In this document: positions 18,452-26,852 of the stretch, piece by piece
Layout of the letters: every line of letters starts with the position of its first letter
Numbering within the stretch: position 1 is the first letter of the stretch
From: Deltaproteobacteria bacterium
GTDB taxonomy: Bacteria; Myxococcota_A; UBA9160; UBA4427
Direction: 5' to 3'
Length of the DNA: 64,000 nt
NCBI GenBank assembly: GCA_002719955.1
Contig: PBFW01000067.1
Span: 108,176 to 172,175 of the forward strand
Notes under the pieces: model-generated
What the model was told of the DNA's origin: nothing
What the model saw: the letters and a program-made list of their open reading frames with translations, nothing else
Database searches by the model: none
Position numbers and translations under genes: made by a program

Positions 18452-19543
18452 ATGTCGACTTCCATGCGGAATTTCAGTGAGCGCGAGTTTTATCTCGCAG
18501 AGTTTCGGGGGCGCTCGATCGGGATCGCCTGGCCCGGGCAGGAGAGGCCCGGCGCAGGTCCCCTCGCGGACGTGATCGCTGAACTCGTTTCCAACGCGTC
18601 GCGCGTCGTGATCCTGAGCCCCCTCGACGAAGTTTTCGAGATTGCGGGCGTCGGGAAGGCGGTTGGGATCGATGACCCGAATTTCGCCCCGCGGCTGTGG
18701 CGGGATCTGCGGGAGGAGGGACGCGCTGGGTTGAAGGTGTCCACGCGGGCCTTCGAGGAGGATTGCCGTCGAGCGGCGCTCTCGCTCAGCCTCGCCAAAG
18801 TCGTGTGGATCCAATCCGCTCCGCCGATCGAGCGGCGTGAGGGCGAGGGGCGAATCTCCGTCGTCGACCTCGCCCATCTCGAACCGCTCCTGGCCGAGGC
18901 GCCCGAGGCGCTATCGGGTCCGCTCTGCGTGCGTGAGGGGCAGGCGCCGATGCTTCGTGCGATTCGGGCGCTGATCGAAGGAGGTGTTCCCTCGGTCAAT
19001 GTCTGTACACCCAGGGATCTGGTTCGCGAGCTCTTCACCTATTCGGGCGCGGGGATGTTCTTCACGCGTGACCGCTATGCGGAGGTGCGACCTCTGGCGA
19101 TCGATGATTTCGATCTGGCCAACGACCTGATCGAACGCGGGGAGGCCGACGGATTTCTCGTGCCCCGGGATCGTGAGGCGCGTGATGATGTGCTCGCCCA
19201 CGGTGTCGGTGTTTTCATCGAAGGCCGCTATCTAGCTGGAATCGGTGCGATCCTGCCGCATTCGGCTTCGAATGCGGCGGAGCTCGCTTCGCTCTTTGCG
19301 CTGACGCGCTATGTGGGGGAAGGCGCCGGCGGGCAGATCGTGCGCTATGCGATCGATCACGCACGAAGCGATGATCTCGATTATCTCTTCAGTTGTACGA
19401 TGTCCGCGCGTGTCGAAGCCTTCTTCGAGCGACATGGTTTTCGGCGCGTGACGAGGGAAGAAGTTCCGAAGGCAAAGTGGCGGGACTACGGGCCGGCGCG
19501 ACTCGAACGGGTGCGCTGCCTCCGGTTCGATCTGAAGGGGTGA
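18452..19543 (+). CDS. ArgA-like N-acetylglutamate synthase-type GNAT protein
   Basis: 363 residues. The N-terminal ~200 residues align in outline with the amino-acid-kinase-like domain of ArgA (REFYLAEFRGRSIGIAWPG, VNVCTPRDLVRELFTYSGAG). The lysine/glycine phosphate-binding motifs of real kinases are missing, as in ArgA. The C-terminal ~150 residues are a GNAT acetyltransferase domain (VGVFIEGRYLAGIGAILPH, VEAFFERHGFRRVTREEVP). The predicted reaction is acetyl-CoA + glutamate to N-acetylglutamate, the first step of arginine synthesis. No arg genes are adjacent. A second ATG four codons in (MRNFSEREF) is an equally good start. Confidence 0.75.
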   Translation: MSTSMRNFSEREFYLAEFRGRSIGIAWPGQERPGAGPLADVIAELVSNASRVVILSPLDEVFEIAGVGKAVGIDDPNFAPRLWRDLREEGRAGLKVSTRAFEEDCRRAALSLSLAKVVWIQSAPPIERREGEGRISVVDLAHLEPLLAEAPEALSGPLCVREGQAPMLRAIRALIEGGVPSVNVCTPRDLVRELFTYSGAGMFFTRDRYAEVRPLAIDDFDLANDLIERGEADGFLVPRDREARDDVLAHGVGVFIEGRYLAGIGAILPHSASNAAELASLFALTRYVGEGAGGQIVRYAIDHARSDDLDYLFSCTMSARVEAFFERHGFRRVTREEVPKAKWRDYGPARLERVRCLRFDLKG

Positions 19544-19664
19544 CGGGTTCTCGCCCCCGCTCGCTCGTTGCGCCCGATTGCCCGTCGGAGCGCTCCAGGG
19601 ATGACCCGAAGGCTTCCTCCTGAAGGTCCGGGATTCGGCGTCCCGCGCGAGGCGAGAGCTGGGA

Positions 19665-20093
19665 TCCCGGAGCGGCCTATAAGCCGGGTTCTGTTCCGGC
19701 GCCGGGTTGCCCTGGCGTCGGCGTTGGTCATTCCTCTAGGCCGACCATTGCTGGCCGGCTCGAGCACTCTCACCCGGACACCGCACCGAGACCGAAGCCA
19801 AGGCGTTCGAGCGGACCGCTCTCGACGATGTCCCTATTCGAGCTTGCTCCGGGAGGGGCTTGCCTCGCCGCCGGTCACCCGGCTGTCGCGCGTGGGCTCT
19901 TACCCCACGATTTCACCCTTACCTGTGCCCAGTCCTGCCGAAGCAGGCGCGGGCCATCGGCGGTGTCTTTTCTGCGGCGCTTTCCCTCGGGTTACCCCGG
20001 GTCGCTGTTAACGACCTCCCTGTCCTGTGGAGCCCGGACTTTCCTCCCGTGAACGGTTCGTGTTCACCGGCGACCTCCCAGCCGCCTCCGGCG
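19665..20093 (-). ncRNA. rnpB: RNase P RNA (type A-like)
   Basis: Catalytic RNA that trims the 5' leader of tRNA precursors. Read on the minus strand, the 5' part contains GAGGAAAGTCCGGGCTCCA, the near-invariant P4/CR-I region. The 3' end contains ACAGAACCCGGCTTATAGG, the universal CR-V tail. The ends pair as helix P1 (CCGGAGGCGGC with GCCGCTCCGG, one bulge). The length, about 430 bases, fits a deltaproteobacterial type A RNA. Several short reading frames across it are artefacts. It converges with the ArgA-like gene and is divergent from the HxlR-SCP2 gene. Confidence 0.95.
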
Positions 20094-20102
20094 GGCCCGC
20101 GC

Positions 20103-20130
20103 ATCCTATCGCGGGTGGCGTCGTGGGCAA
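20103..20130 (-). promoter_or_regulatory. Candidate rnpB promoter
   Basis: On the minus strand TTGCCC and TAGGAT are spaced by 16 bases. The predicted start of transcription falls at or just before the P1 helix of the RNase P RNA. This is a sigma-70-like promoter by eye only. Confidence 0.5.
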
Positions 20131-20177
20131 CAGGCTGCCTTTCGACCCCGGCCAGGAACTATTTCACGATGACTGTG

Positions 20178-20217
20178 AGTATTTATTAGCAATCGAAATT
20201 AATATCTATTAGATACT
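20178..20217. promoter_or_regulatory. Inverted repeat at the HxlR-SCP2 start, candidate operator
   Basis: AGTATTTATTAG and CTATTAGATACT form 12-base arms with 10 matches, separated by 16 AT-rich bases. The repeat ends six bases before the ATG of the regulator gene and covers the place where its promoter and ribosome site should be. It is a natural autoregulatory operator for the winged-helix protein. No Shine-Dalgarno is visible between it and the ATG, so the mRNA may be leaderless or nearly so. Confidence 0.45.
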
Positions 20218-20223
20218 TATTTC

Positions 20224-20997
20224 ATGGCTGAGCCGATCGGTGAAAAGGACCTCGATGTGGGGCGGAAGAGCGGGGGCAGATCGGAGATTCTGCGGCCCGC
20301 CCAGATCTTTGATCCGGTCGCCCGAGCGCTCGACGCCATCGGTGATCGCTGGACGCTGGTGCTCGTTCGTCAGCTCCTGCTCGGGCCCAAGGGCTTCCAG
20401 GCGCTTCGCGTGCGAACGGGGATCGCGCCCAAGGTCCTCTCCGGTCGTCTTCGGCAGCTTCGCTCCGATGGTTTCGTCGAGACCGTGCCCCGGGGCTCTC
20501 GCTCGATCTATCGCGTGACGGAGAAGGGCCGCTCCCTCGAACCGATCATCGCCTCGATCGCGCGTTGGTGGGTCCACGAAGGCATCACGGTCCTCGATGT
20601 CGACCCGACGAGGTTTACCGAGACCTCCGCGCTCTCCGTCCTGGAAGCGCTCCCCAATCTGCTGCGCGAGGAAAGCGCGCGCGGGGCGCATGTCGTTTTC
20701 GAGATTCGTCTGAGCGGGGAGGGCGGGGGCGTCTGGACCGTCGAAATCAACGATGGCCGATGCGATGTCCGCCCCGACTTCGCTGCCGGCGCCGACGTTC
20801 GATACACGGCGACGACGCGCGACTGGTGCCGGGTGGCACTCGGAATCCTCGATGCCAAGGAAGCGGTCAGGAAGGGTCTTCTCCACAAGGAGGGCGGGCC
20901 ACAGGCCATGGACGAATTTTTTTATCAGATCGCTCGCAGCGAGCGCTCTGAGCCGAACGCGCCTTCTCACCCCGAAGGAAAAGGAGAACCCCTGTGA
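20224..20997 (+). CDS. HxlR-family regulator fused to SCP2-like lipid-binding domain
   Basis: 257 residues. Residues ~28-110 are an HxlR winged helix (ALDAIGDRWTLVLVRQLLLG, GFQALRVRTGIAPKVLSGRL, YRVTEKGRSLEPII). Residues ~130-235 have the outline of an SCP2/sterol-carrier domain (VWTVEINDGRCDVRP, YTATTRDWCRVALGILDAKEA). The second domain could bind an acyl-CoA or sterol-like ligand that controls DNA binding. Its TGA overlaps the GTG start of an acyl-CoA dehydrogenase gene (GTGA at 20994-20997), so the regulator and the enzyme are made together. An inverted repeat sits directly upstream. Confidence 0.85.
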   Translation: MAEPIGEKDLDVGRKSGGRSEILRPAQIFDPVARALDAIGDRWTLVLVRQLLLGPKGFQALRVRTGIAPKVLSGRLRQLRSDGFVETVPRGSRSIYRVTEKGRSLEPIIASIARWWVHEGITVLDVDPTRFTETSALSVLEALPNLLREESARGAHVVFEIRLSGEGGGVWTVEINDGRCDVRPDFAAGADVRYTATTRDWCRVALGILDAKEAVRKGLLHKEGGPQAMDEFFYQIARSERSEPNAPSHPEGKGEPL

Positions 20998-22088
20998 TTT
21001 CATTTGGCATGTCCGAGGAACAGGAACTCGTGCGCGATGCGATGCACGAGTTTGCCGAGGACGCGATCCGACCGATCGCCCGTGATTGTGACGAAGAGGC
21101 CGCGATTCCCGCGGATTTCCTCGAGACGGCCTGGACCCTGGGCCTGACCAGCACGCAGATTCCGGAGGCCTTCGGCGGCGCGGGCGAAGAGCGCGGGGTG
21201 GTGACCAACGCGATCTTGCTCGAGGAGCTGGCCTTCGGCGATGCATCCCTCGCGATGGCGGCGCTCGCCCCTTCGCTCTTCGCGAACGCGATCATCGATC
21301 AGGCCACCGAAGGTCAGAAAGGGGCGCTCCTGCCGCATTTCTGCGGTGACTCGTTTGTGACGGGTTCGCTTGCGGTGAGCGAGCCGGGCGCACTCTCGGA
21401 TGCGAGCCGTCCGCGAACTCGCGCCGAGCAGAAAGGGAAGTCCTTCATCCTCTCCGGCCGCAAGACCTTTGTGACTTTTGGCGACCGCGCAAGCCACTTC
21501 CTCGTGACCGCGCAGCTCGACGACGATCTCGCCGCCTTCATCGTGCCGCGGGGCGCCGATGGGCTGACGATCGGCGAAGTCGAAAAGAAGATGGGGCTGC
21601 ACGCGCTCGCGACGACCGGGCTCGAACTCGAGCGAGTCGAGGTCGGCCCCGATGCGCTCCTGGGTGGGCCCGAGGGCGCGGACGTGCAGCAGTTGCTGAA
21701 TCTGTCGCGAGTGGGCCTTGCGGCGGTGATGCTCGGCGTGTCGCGTGCCGTGCTCGAATATTGCGTGCCCTATTCGAAGGATCGTATCGCCTTCGATGAG
21801 CCGATCTCGAAGAAACAAGCGATCGCCTTCCGGCTGGCGGAGATGCACATCGAAGTGCATGCCCTTCGGCAGTTGGTCTGGCGGGCCGCAAGCCTGCTCG
21901 ATCAGGGTGAGGACGCGACCAGGGCGGCCTGGCAGGCCAGAGCCTACGCAGCGGACAAGAGCATGTGGATCACCGACAGTGGCGTTCAGGTGCTCGGCGG
22001 CCACGGGTTCATTCGGGAGCATCCCGTCGAAATGTGGTTCCGAAATGCGCGAACCCTCGGTGTGCTCGAAGCGATGGTGACGCTCTAG
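20994..22088 (+). CDS. Acyl-CoA dehydrogenase family protein
   Basis: FAD-dependent flavoprotein of 364 residues. The N-terminal helical domain begins with MSEEQELVRDAMHEFAEDAI. The middle beta domain has VTGSLAVSEPGALSDASRP and GRKTFVTFGDRASHFLVT. The C-terminal helical domain includes IAFDEPISKKQAIAFRLAEM and DSGVQVLGGHGFIREHPVE. It oxidises an acyl-CoA at the alpha-beta position, with electrons passing to ETF. The chain length is not predictable. It starts at a GTG that overlaps the stop of the HxlR-SCP2 gene, and another dehydrogenase gene lies 71 bases downstream. Confidence 0.9.
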   Translation: MISFGMSEEQELVRDAMHEFAEDAIRPIARDCDEEAAIPADFLETAWTLGLTSTQIPEAFGGAGEERGVVTNAILLEELAFGDASLAMAALAPSLFANAIIDQATEGQKGALLPHFCGDSFVTGSLAVSEPGALSDASRPRTRAEQKGKSFILSGRKTFVTFGDRASHFLVTAQLDDDLAAFIVPRGADGLTIGEVEKKMGLHALATTGLELERVEVGPDALLGGPEGADVQQLLNLSRVGLAAVMLGVSRAVLEYCVPYSKDRIAFDEPISKKQAIAFRLAEMHIEVHALRQLVWRAASLLDQGEDATRAAWQARAYAADKSMWITDSGVQVLGGHGFIREHPVEMWFRNARTLGVLEAMVTL

Positions 22089-22159
22089 GACGCGCGAACG
22101 ATTCCTCTCGAATCACAGATGATGATCGCGCGGCTCAGGCCCGCGACGGAGAACGAGTG

Positions 22160-23350
22160 ATGATTGATTTTAGATTGACCGAAACCGACCGGGTCCATCT
22201 CGACAGGACGCGTGCTGAGGCACTGATTTCGCGACGATACGCTCGCCAATTCGACGAGGCAGAGTCCGAGATGATTCCGGACACGCTGCCCGAGGCCGAC
22301 GATTTCTATGCGAATCTGGACCCACTGCCGGCGGTGGGTGCGGAGGATACGCAGGGGCCGGTGATGATGTTGCTGCAGGTGATGGGCCAGTCCTGGGGCG
22401 ACTATTCGGTTCGGCTGCGTCGCTCGCTGCAAGGCGGGCTCGGCAACGCGGCCCTTGCGGCTGCGGGAACCGAGGAGCAGAAGGCAAAATGGGGTGATCT
22501 GCTTCTTTCGATGGCGATTACCGAGCCGGGCTGCGGTTCCGACCCCTCGCGCGTCACGACGACCGCGGTGCTCGATGAAGCGACGAATGAGTGGGTGCTG
22601 AACGGCGAGAAGATCTTCGTCACGACCGGCCTTCGAGCGACGGGTGTCGTGATTTGGGCGACCATCGACAAGAGCGCCGGTCGAGCGGGGATCAAGTCGT
22701 TTCTGGTCGAGAAGGGCACGCCGGGCTTCGAGGTTCCCCACAAGGAGAAGAAGCTGGGGATACGCGCTGACGATACTGCGGCCTACGTGTTCAGCGATTG
22801 CAGGATTCCGCGCGAGAACCTGCTCGGGCTCGACGAGTCGATTCCGAAGGCCAGCTCCGGCGGCTTCCGCGGTGTCATGAAAACCTTCAACATGACACGC
22901 CCACTGACCGCGGCGATGGGGCTCGGGATGGCCGAGGCCGCGATCGATTTCACCCGGGACGAACTCGAGGCGGCGGGTATTCGCCCCGACTACTCGGTGG
23001 GGCCGGGTGGCATGGGTCGAATCAGCGCCGCGGCCGAAAGATTCATGCGTCTCGAAGCGCTATTCGAGGCCTCGAAGCTCACGACGCTGCAATGTGGTTG
23101 GCTGGCGGGGCAGGGCAAGCCGAATAATATGGAGTCTTCCGTCTGCAAGGCACACGCTGGCTCGTCGGTTCGTGAGATCACCCAGGGATGCATCGAGATC
23201 CTCGGGTCGGTCGGTGTTTCACGCGAGCTGCTTCTCGAGAAATGGATGCGTGATTCACGCATCACCGACATCTATGAGGGGACGGGCGAGATCCAGCGCC
23301 TGATCATCGCTCGGGGGCTGCTCGATTACACCCGCGCCGATCTCAAGTAG
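22160..23350 (+). CDS. Acyl-CoA dehydrogenase family protein
   Basis: Second dehydrogenase of the pair, 396 residues. Family motifs are AITEPGCGSDPSRV in the FAD/substrate domain, LNGEKIFVTTG, and YEGTGEIQRLIIARGLL at the C-terminus. A catalytic Glu is plausible in TDIYEGTGEI. Two different acyl-CoA dehydrogenases side by side often form a heteromeric enzyme, as in the steroid-degrading FadE pairs of actinobacteria. That parallel is inference. The start is the ATG before IDFRLTETDRV, with a GAACGAG ahead of it; the longer frame overlaps the previous gene without homology. Confidence 0.9.
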   Translation: MIDFRLTETDRVHLDRTRAEALISRRYARQFDEAESEMIPDTLPEADDFYANLDPLPAVGAEDTQGPVMMLLQVMGQSWGDYSVRLRRSLQGGLGNAALAAAGTEEQKAKWGDLLLSMAITEPGCGSDPSRVTTTAVLDEATNEWVLNGEKIFVTTGLRATGVVIWATIDKSAGRAGIKSFLVEKGTPGFEVPHKEKKLGIRADDTAAYVFSDCRIPRENLLGLDESIPKASSGGFRGVMKTFNMTRPLTAAMGLGMAEAAIDFTRDELEAAGIRPDYSVGPGGMGRISAAAERFMRLEALFEASKLTTLQCGWLAGQGKPNNMESSVCKAHAGSSVREITQGCIEILGSVGVSRELLLEKWMRDSRITDIYEGTGEIQRLIIARGLLDYTRADLK

Positions 23351-23488
23351 AATCCATCCGAAGATCCGAGACGCAGGCAGGCCGCGCTCCTCGTGGGGGG
23401 CGCTCTGTCTCCTGGGCCCGTGTTCGCATCGCCCGGCGGTGGTCGGATTCCGATCAAACCGGAATCTCCGGCTTCCGATAGGCGCCGA

Positions 23489-23995
23489 ATGGATCTTTCG
23501 GGGGCTGAAGTCTGGATCGAAGCGTCGCGCCACCATTTAGCGCTTCAGCTCACCCTTTCGGTCTTGTGCGGGGCGGTCGTGGGGATCGAACGCCAGCTTC
23601 GCAACAAGGCGATCGGGATTCGGACGAGCATCCTGATCTGTCTTGCCACCCAGGTCTTCATTCGGCTCAGCACGGATCTCGCGGCCGCCGGATCGGGCGT
23701 GGATCCGACCCGCGTACTCGGGCAAGTCGTGACCGGTGTTGGGTTTCTGGGGGCCGGCGTGATCCTCGCCCGGGGCGGCTCGGTGATCGGTGTGACCTCG
23801 GCGGCGGTCATCTGGATGCTCGCCGCGATCGGCAGCACGATCGGTGTGGGTCGACCCCTCGAAGCGCTCATCCTCTCGGTCTTCGTCGTGGCAGTCCTGA
23901 CTGGGGTGCGCATGCTCGAGCGGGCGTTCAAGCGTCTCGGAGGCGGGTCGGACGAGCCCGGAACCCCGTCCGAAGAAGCGCGCCCCCCCTTCTAG
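23489..23995 (+). CDS. MgtC/SapB-family membrane protein
   Basis: 168 residues with four to five hydrophobic segments. The MgtC-family stretch is LCGAVVGIERQLRNKAIGIRT, followed by GQVVTGVGFLGAGVILARGG and VTSAAVIWMLAAIG. Members are inner-membrane proteins tied to low-magnesium survival; only some have the C-terminal ACT-like domain, absent here. The ATG before DLSGAEVWIE is used because the upstream frame has no membrane or family sequence. Confidence 0.85.
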   Translation: MDLSGAEVWIEASRHHLALQLTLSVLCGAVVGIERQLRNKAIGIRTSILICLATQVFIRLSTDLAAAGSGVDPTRVLGQVVTGVGFLGAGVILARGGSVIGVTSAAVIWMLAAIGSTIGVGRPLEALILSVFVVAVLTGVRMLERAFKRLGGGSDEPGTPSEEARPPF

Positions 23996-24144
23996 TCCGG
24001 CTCGAATTCCCGCTCCGTCGACCCGCGCGAGTCGAGCAGTCTGAGGTATCGTGGCCTCGTTTGGTGCGCTGCGTTGGCAACCGAACAGGCAGCCATGGCG
24101 CGATCCGTCCTTCCGCGTCGACATCCTCGGGGGCCGCGCTGACG

Positions 24145-25533
24145 TTGACCGAACAGGTAGACTCGAACCTCGATTCGAGTCCGAAATCACGACCCGAAGA
24201 CGCGGGCCCCTTCAGCCCGCTCTATACCCGCTACGTCCTGGGCATGGTTCTCCTGACCATGGTCTTCAACAATATCGATCGCACGGTCCTCTCGATTCTC
24301 GTCGAGCCGGTGAAGGAGGAATTCGCCCTCAGTGACACGGAGATGGGTTTCCTGCTCGGACCGGCCTTCGCGATCGTCTACAGCATTCTGGTTCTGCCGA
24401 TCGGTCGTTATGCGGACAGCATCGGTGTTCGACGGAACATCGTGTCCGCCAGCCTCTTTCTCTGGAGCCTCTTCACGTGTGCGACGGGCTTCGTGTCGTC
24501 CCATCTACAGCTGGCGGTCATGAGAATGGGCGTGGGGGTCGGGGAGGCCGGTGCGACCGCTCCGAGCGTCTCCATGCTCTCGGATTATCTCCCGCCGGAG
24601 CGGCGCGCCCGGGGCATGTCGGTCATCTCGATCGGAGCGGTCGTCGGGATGGGAATCGGCATGGTCGCGGGCGGCTGGATCTACGAGCGTTTTGGGTGGC
24701 GGGGTGCCTTCATCGCGGCCGGATTGCCCGGTGTGTTCCTGGCCGTGGTCTATCGGCTCACGATTCGTGAACCCGTGCGCGGCGGAAGTGAGGGGCGGAG
24801 CGCGATTCCTTCTGGGGCCTTTCTTCCGGATCTCAAGGCCCTCCTCGGTACGCGGACCTACCTCTTTATTCTCGGGGCCAACGCGTTCTCTCTTTTTGCG
24901 TCGATGGGTCGCAATCTCTGGGAGCCCACCTTTCTCGTGCGAACCTACGAGATGGGCCAATTTCACGCGGGAACCTGGTATTTCCTGACGAGCCCCGTCC
25001 CGTCGATGCTGGGTATCTTTCTCGGCGGCTATTTCGCCGATCGATTCGGAAAGCGCGACAAGCGCTGGTATCTCTGGGTGCCCGCCTTCGGACAGCTGGT
25101 GAGCGCGCCGATCCTCGTCTGCTTCCTGCTCTGGCCCGCATCGCACGTGATCGCGCTGCCCTCGTTCCTTGCGGGAACTGCGTTCGAAGTGATTCCGGTC
25201 GCGCTCGTGTTCAGCATTGTCGGCTCCGTCATCGGCGGATTCTTTACCGCCCCCTTCATCTCCACGATTCAAGGGGTTTCGCCCTTGCGGATGCGAGCCT
25301 TCGCAGCGGCCGTCTCCACACTGATCAGCACGCTGATCGGTCTGGCGGGGGGGCCGCTCGTCGTCGGGGCGATCGCTGACTCGTTGACGGCCGAGTTCGC
25401 CGGGGACGCGCTGCGATATGCGCTGCTCTTTCCGACGCTCATGCCCCTGATCAGCGGGGTCGTTTGTCTGCTCGGAGCGCGTTATGTGCGGGACGATCTC
25501 CTTCGGGCGGAGGCCGTCGGCCGTCAGGCTTGA
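24145..25533 (+). CDS. MFS transporter, spinster-like
   Basis: About 460 residues with twelve predicted membrane segments. The first cytoplasmic loop motif is seen in LPIGRYADSIGVRR, and VGVGEAGATAPSVSMLSDYL with PPERRARGMSV marks the spinster-like (Spns) branch common in lipid- and aromatic-degrading proteobacteria. The substrate is unknown. The start is uncertain: TTG at 24145 (LTEQVDSNLDSS) is taken because the upstream frame overlaps the MgtC gene without homology. It converges with the amidohydrolase gene and overlaps its end by 10 bases. Confidence 0.8.
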   Translation: MTEQVDSNLDSSPKSRPEDAGPFSPLYTRYVLGMVLLTMVFNNIDRTVLSILVEPVKEEFALSDTEMGFLLGPAFAIVYSILVLPIGRYADSIGVRRNIVSASLFLWSLFTCATGFVSSHLQLAVMRMGVGVGEAGATAPSVSMLSDYLPPERRARGMSVISIGAVVGMGIGMVAGGWIYERFGWRGAFIAAGLPGVFLAVVYRLTIREPVRGGSEGRSAIPSGAFLPDLKALLGTRTYLFILGANAFSLFASMGRNLWEPTFLVRTYEMGQFHAGTWYFLTSPVPSMLGIFLGGYFADRFGKRDKRWYLWVPAFGQLVSAPILVCFLLWPASHVIALPSFLAGTAFEVIPVALVFSIVGSVIGGFFTAPFISTIQGVSPLRMRAFAAAVSTLISTLIGLAGGPLVVGAIADSLTAEFAGDALRYALLFPTLMPLISGVVCLLGARYVRDDLLRAEAVGRQA

Positions 25534-26369
25534 TCGGCCAGCGTCGGCCAGAGCCTGCGCGCCGTGCCGCTGAAACAGGCCGTCCGCTCCGCTGGGGTGA
25601 GTCCGCCGAAAGCCTCGCGCGCGAAGGCGACCAGTTCGGCATAGCTCCGGTCATGGGTCTGGCAATAATCCGAGCCCCACATCAGTCTCTCGGCACCGAA
25701 TTCGTCGACGAGGCGGCGGACCATGAGGCGGGCGCTGCCCTCCTGACGCGCGGCGTCGTCGAGTACGTGGGTCGAGACCTTGAGGTGGAGATTCGGGTGC
25801 CGGGCGAGCTCGAAGAGTCGGGTAGCGGTCTCGGGCTCCGCCAGTGCGAAAGCGCAGTGATCGAGGGAAACGGGCGTTTCGGGGAATCGCGCGAGGGTGT
25901 GGTCCAACTCGTCCAGTTGACGTGGCAGGATCGTCACGATGATATGCGCAGCGAGTTCCGTCGCGCGCTCCCAGACCGGATCGGTGCGTGGGTCGATGAG
26001 CCAGGAGGGACCTTCAGACGCTAGGGCGAAGAGCCGGATACCGGTCATGCCGCGCCCGTCGATCCAATACGAGAGCATCTCGAGTGCGTTTTCGGCCTCG
26101 ACATCGATGCAGCAAGCGGCGGTGAAGCGTCGCGAATTCGCCATCGCCGCGTCCGCCGCGTAACGGTTGTCGAAGGAGTATGCGCCGACACCCTGAACCA
26201 GGATTGCCTGATCGACGCCGCTTTTGTCCATCGCGGCGACGAGTTCTGCCGCACTCGCCGGGGCGTCGAGATACCACGTTCCCGAGAGCTTGCGGGGGGA
26301 AAGGGGATAGCGTTCGTGATCCGAGGAGACCACGTGAGTGTGAGTGTCGACGAGAGCGGGTTCGTTCAC
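25524..26369 (-). CDS. Amidohydrolase-2 family metal hydrolase
   Basis: About 281 residues with a TIM-barrel amidohydrolase fold. The metal motif is VDTHTHVV at the N-terminus. Later His/Asp positions are VSLDHCAFA and RLMWGSDYCQTHDRSY. Relatives include 2-pyrone-4,6-dicarboxylate hydrolase and ACMSD-like decarboxylases, so ring-cleavage products are plausible substrates. The GTG before NEPALVDTH leaves a 22-base gap to the upstream cupin; the ATG at 26414 would overlap that gene. It is the last gene of a MarR-headed set. Confidence 0.85.
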   Translation of the reverse strand: MNEPALVDTHTHVVSSDHERYPLSPRKLSGTWYLDAPASAAELVAAMDKSGVDQAILVQGVGAYSFDNRYAADAAMANSRRFTAACCIDVEAENALEMLSYWIDGRGMTGIRLFALASEGPSWLIDPRTDPVWERATELAAHIIVTILPRQLDELDHTLARFPETPVSLDHCAFALAEPETATRLFELARHPNLHLKVSTHVLDDAARQEGSARLMVRRLVDEFGAERLMWGSDYCQTHDRSYAELVAFAREAFGGLTPAERTACFSGTARRLWPTLADQA

Positions 26370-26391
26370 GGGGCTTCCGGGGCGACTGGGA

Positions 26392-26799
26392 TCAGAGCTC
26401 GGTGGTCGCTTCACCGAAACGGATGGTCAGGAAGGCGATTCCGTCGGCTCCACAGGTGAAGCCGTAACGATTGTGGGCCGGGAGGACGACCGTGTCATCG
26501 GCCTTCGCTTGTCCGAAGTCGCAGCCCCCCTCGAGCACGACGAACATCTCGTCGTGATCATGGTGGTGGGTCGGGACGCGAAAACCGGCGGGGAGCTGGG
26601 ATCGGTTCATGAAGGATCCACCTTCCCCCCTGACGATCTTCTTCCGCACCGCACCGCACCGCACCGACGCGATTTGCCTCTTCGACGAGTTTGCGCGGTG
26701 GGGTTTTGCCGGGGGCGGCGGATTCGAGAGGTTTATCCCATTCGATCTGCTCGTACGCGAAGATCGTTGCCGGGTCGGTCGCGGTTTTTCATCGGGCAT
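26392..26799 (-). CDS. Cupin-domain protein, N-terminal part apparently frameshifted
   Basis: The C-terminal half is an intact cupin barrel: LPAGFRVPTHHHDHDEMFVVLEGG supplies the metal His residues, and PAHNRYGFTCGADG follows. In front of it, the reading frame used from the ATG at 26799 is Arg/Pro/Ser-rich and does not look like protein. Another frame gives TIFAYEQIEWDKPLE and KLVEEANR, which resemble the normal N-terminus of such cupins. The frames would join if the (GGTGC)4 repeat had two or five copies. A start at ATGAAAACC would fit if the A5 tract at 26785-26789 had four A residues. This is either a real lesion, a switchable gene, or a sequencing error. Confidence 0.55.
   Translation of the reverse strand: MPDEKPRPTRQRSSRTSRSNGINLSNPPPPAKPHRANSSKRQIASVRCGAVRKKIVRGEGGSFMNRSQLPAGFRVPTHHHDHDEMFVVLEGGCDFGQAKADDTVVLPAHNRYGFTCGADGIAFLTIRFGEATTEL
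26646..26665 (-). repeat. (GGTGC)4 pentanucleotide repeat inside the cupin gene
   Basis: Four perfect copies of GGTGC on the minus strand. A five-base unit shifts the reading frame when copies are gained or lost. The sequence on each side makes protein sense only if the copy number were two or five. Confidence 0.85.
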
Positions 26800-26852
26800 G
26801 ATCGGGACCTGGGTTTGTGCGAAAAAGACTTGGCGCGGCGAAATGGGGCGTG

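Noticed and set aside
19568..20189. Short reading frames over the RNase P RNA
   Set aside because: They coincide with the conserved RNA sequence and have no protein homology.
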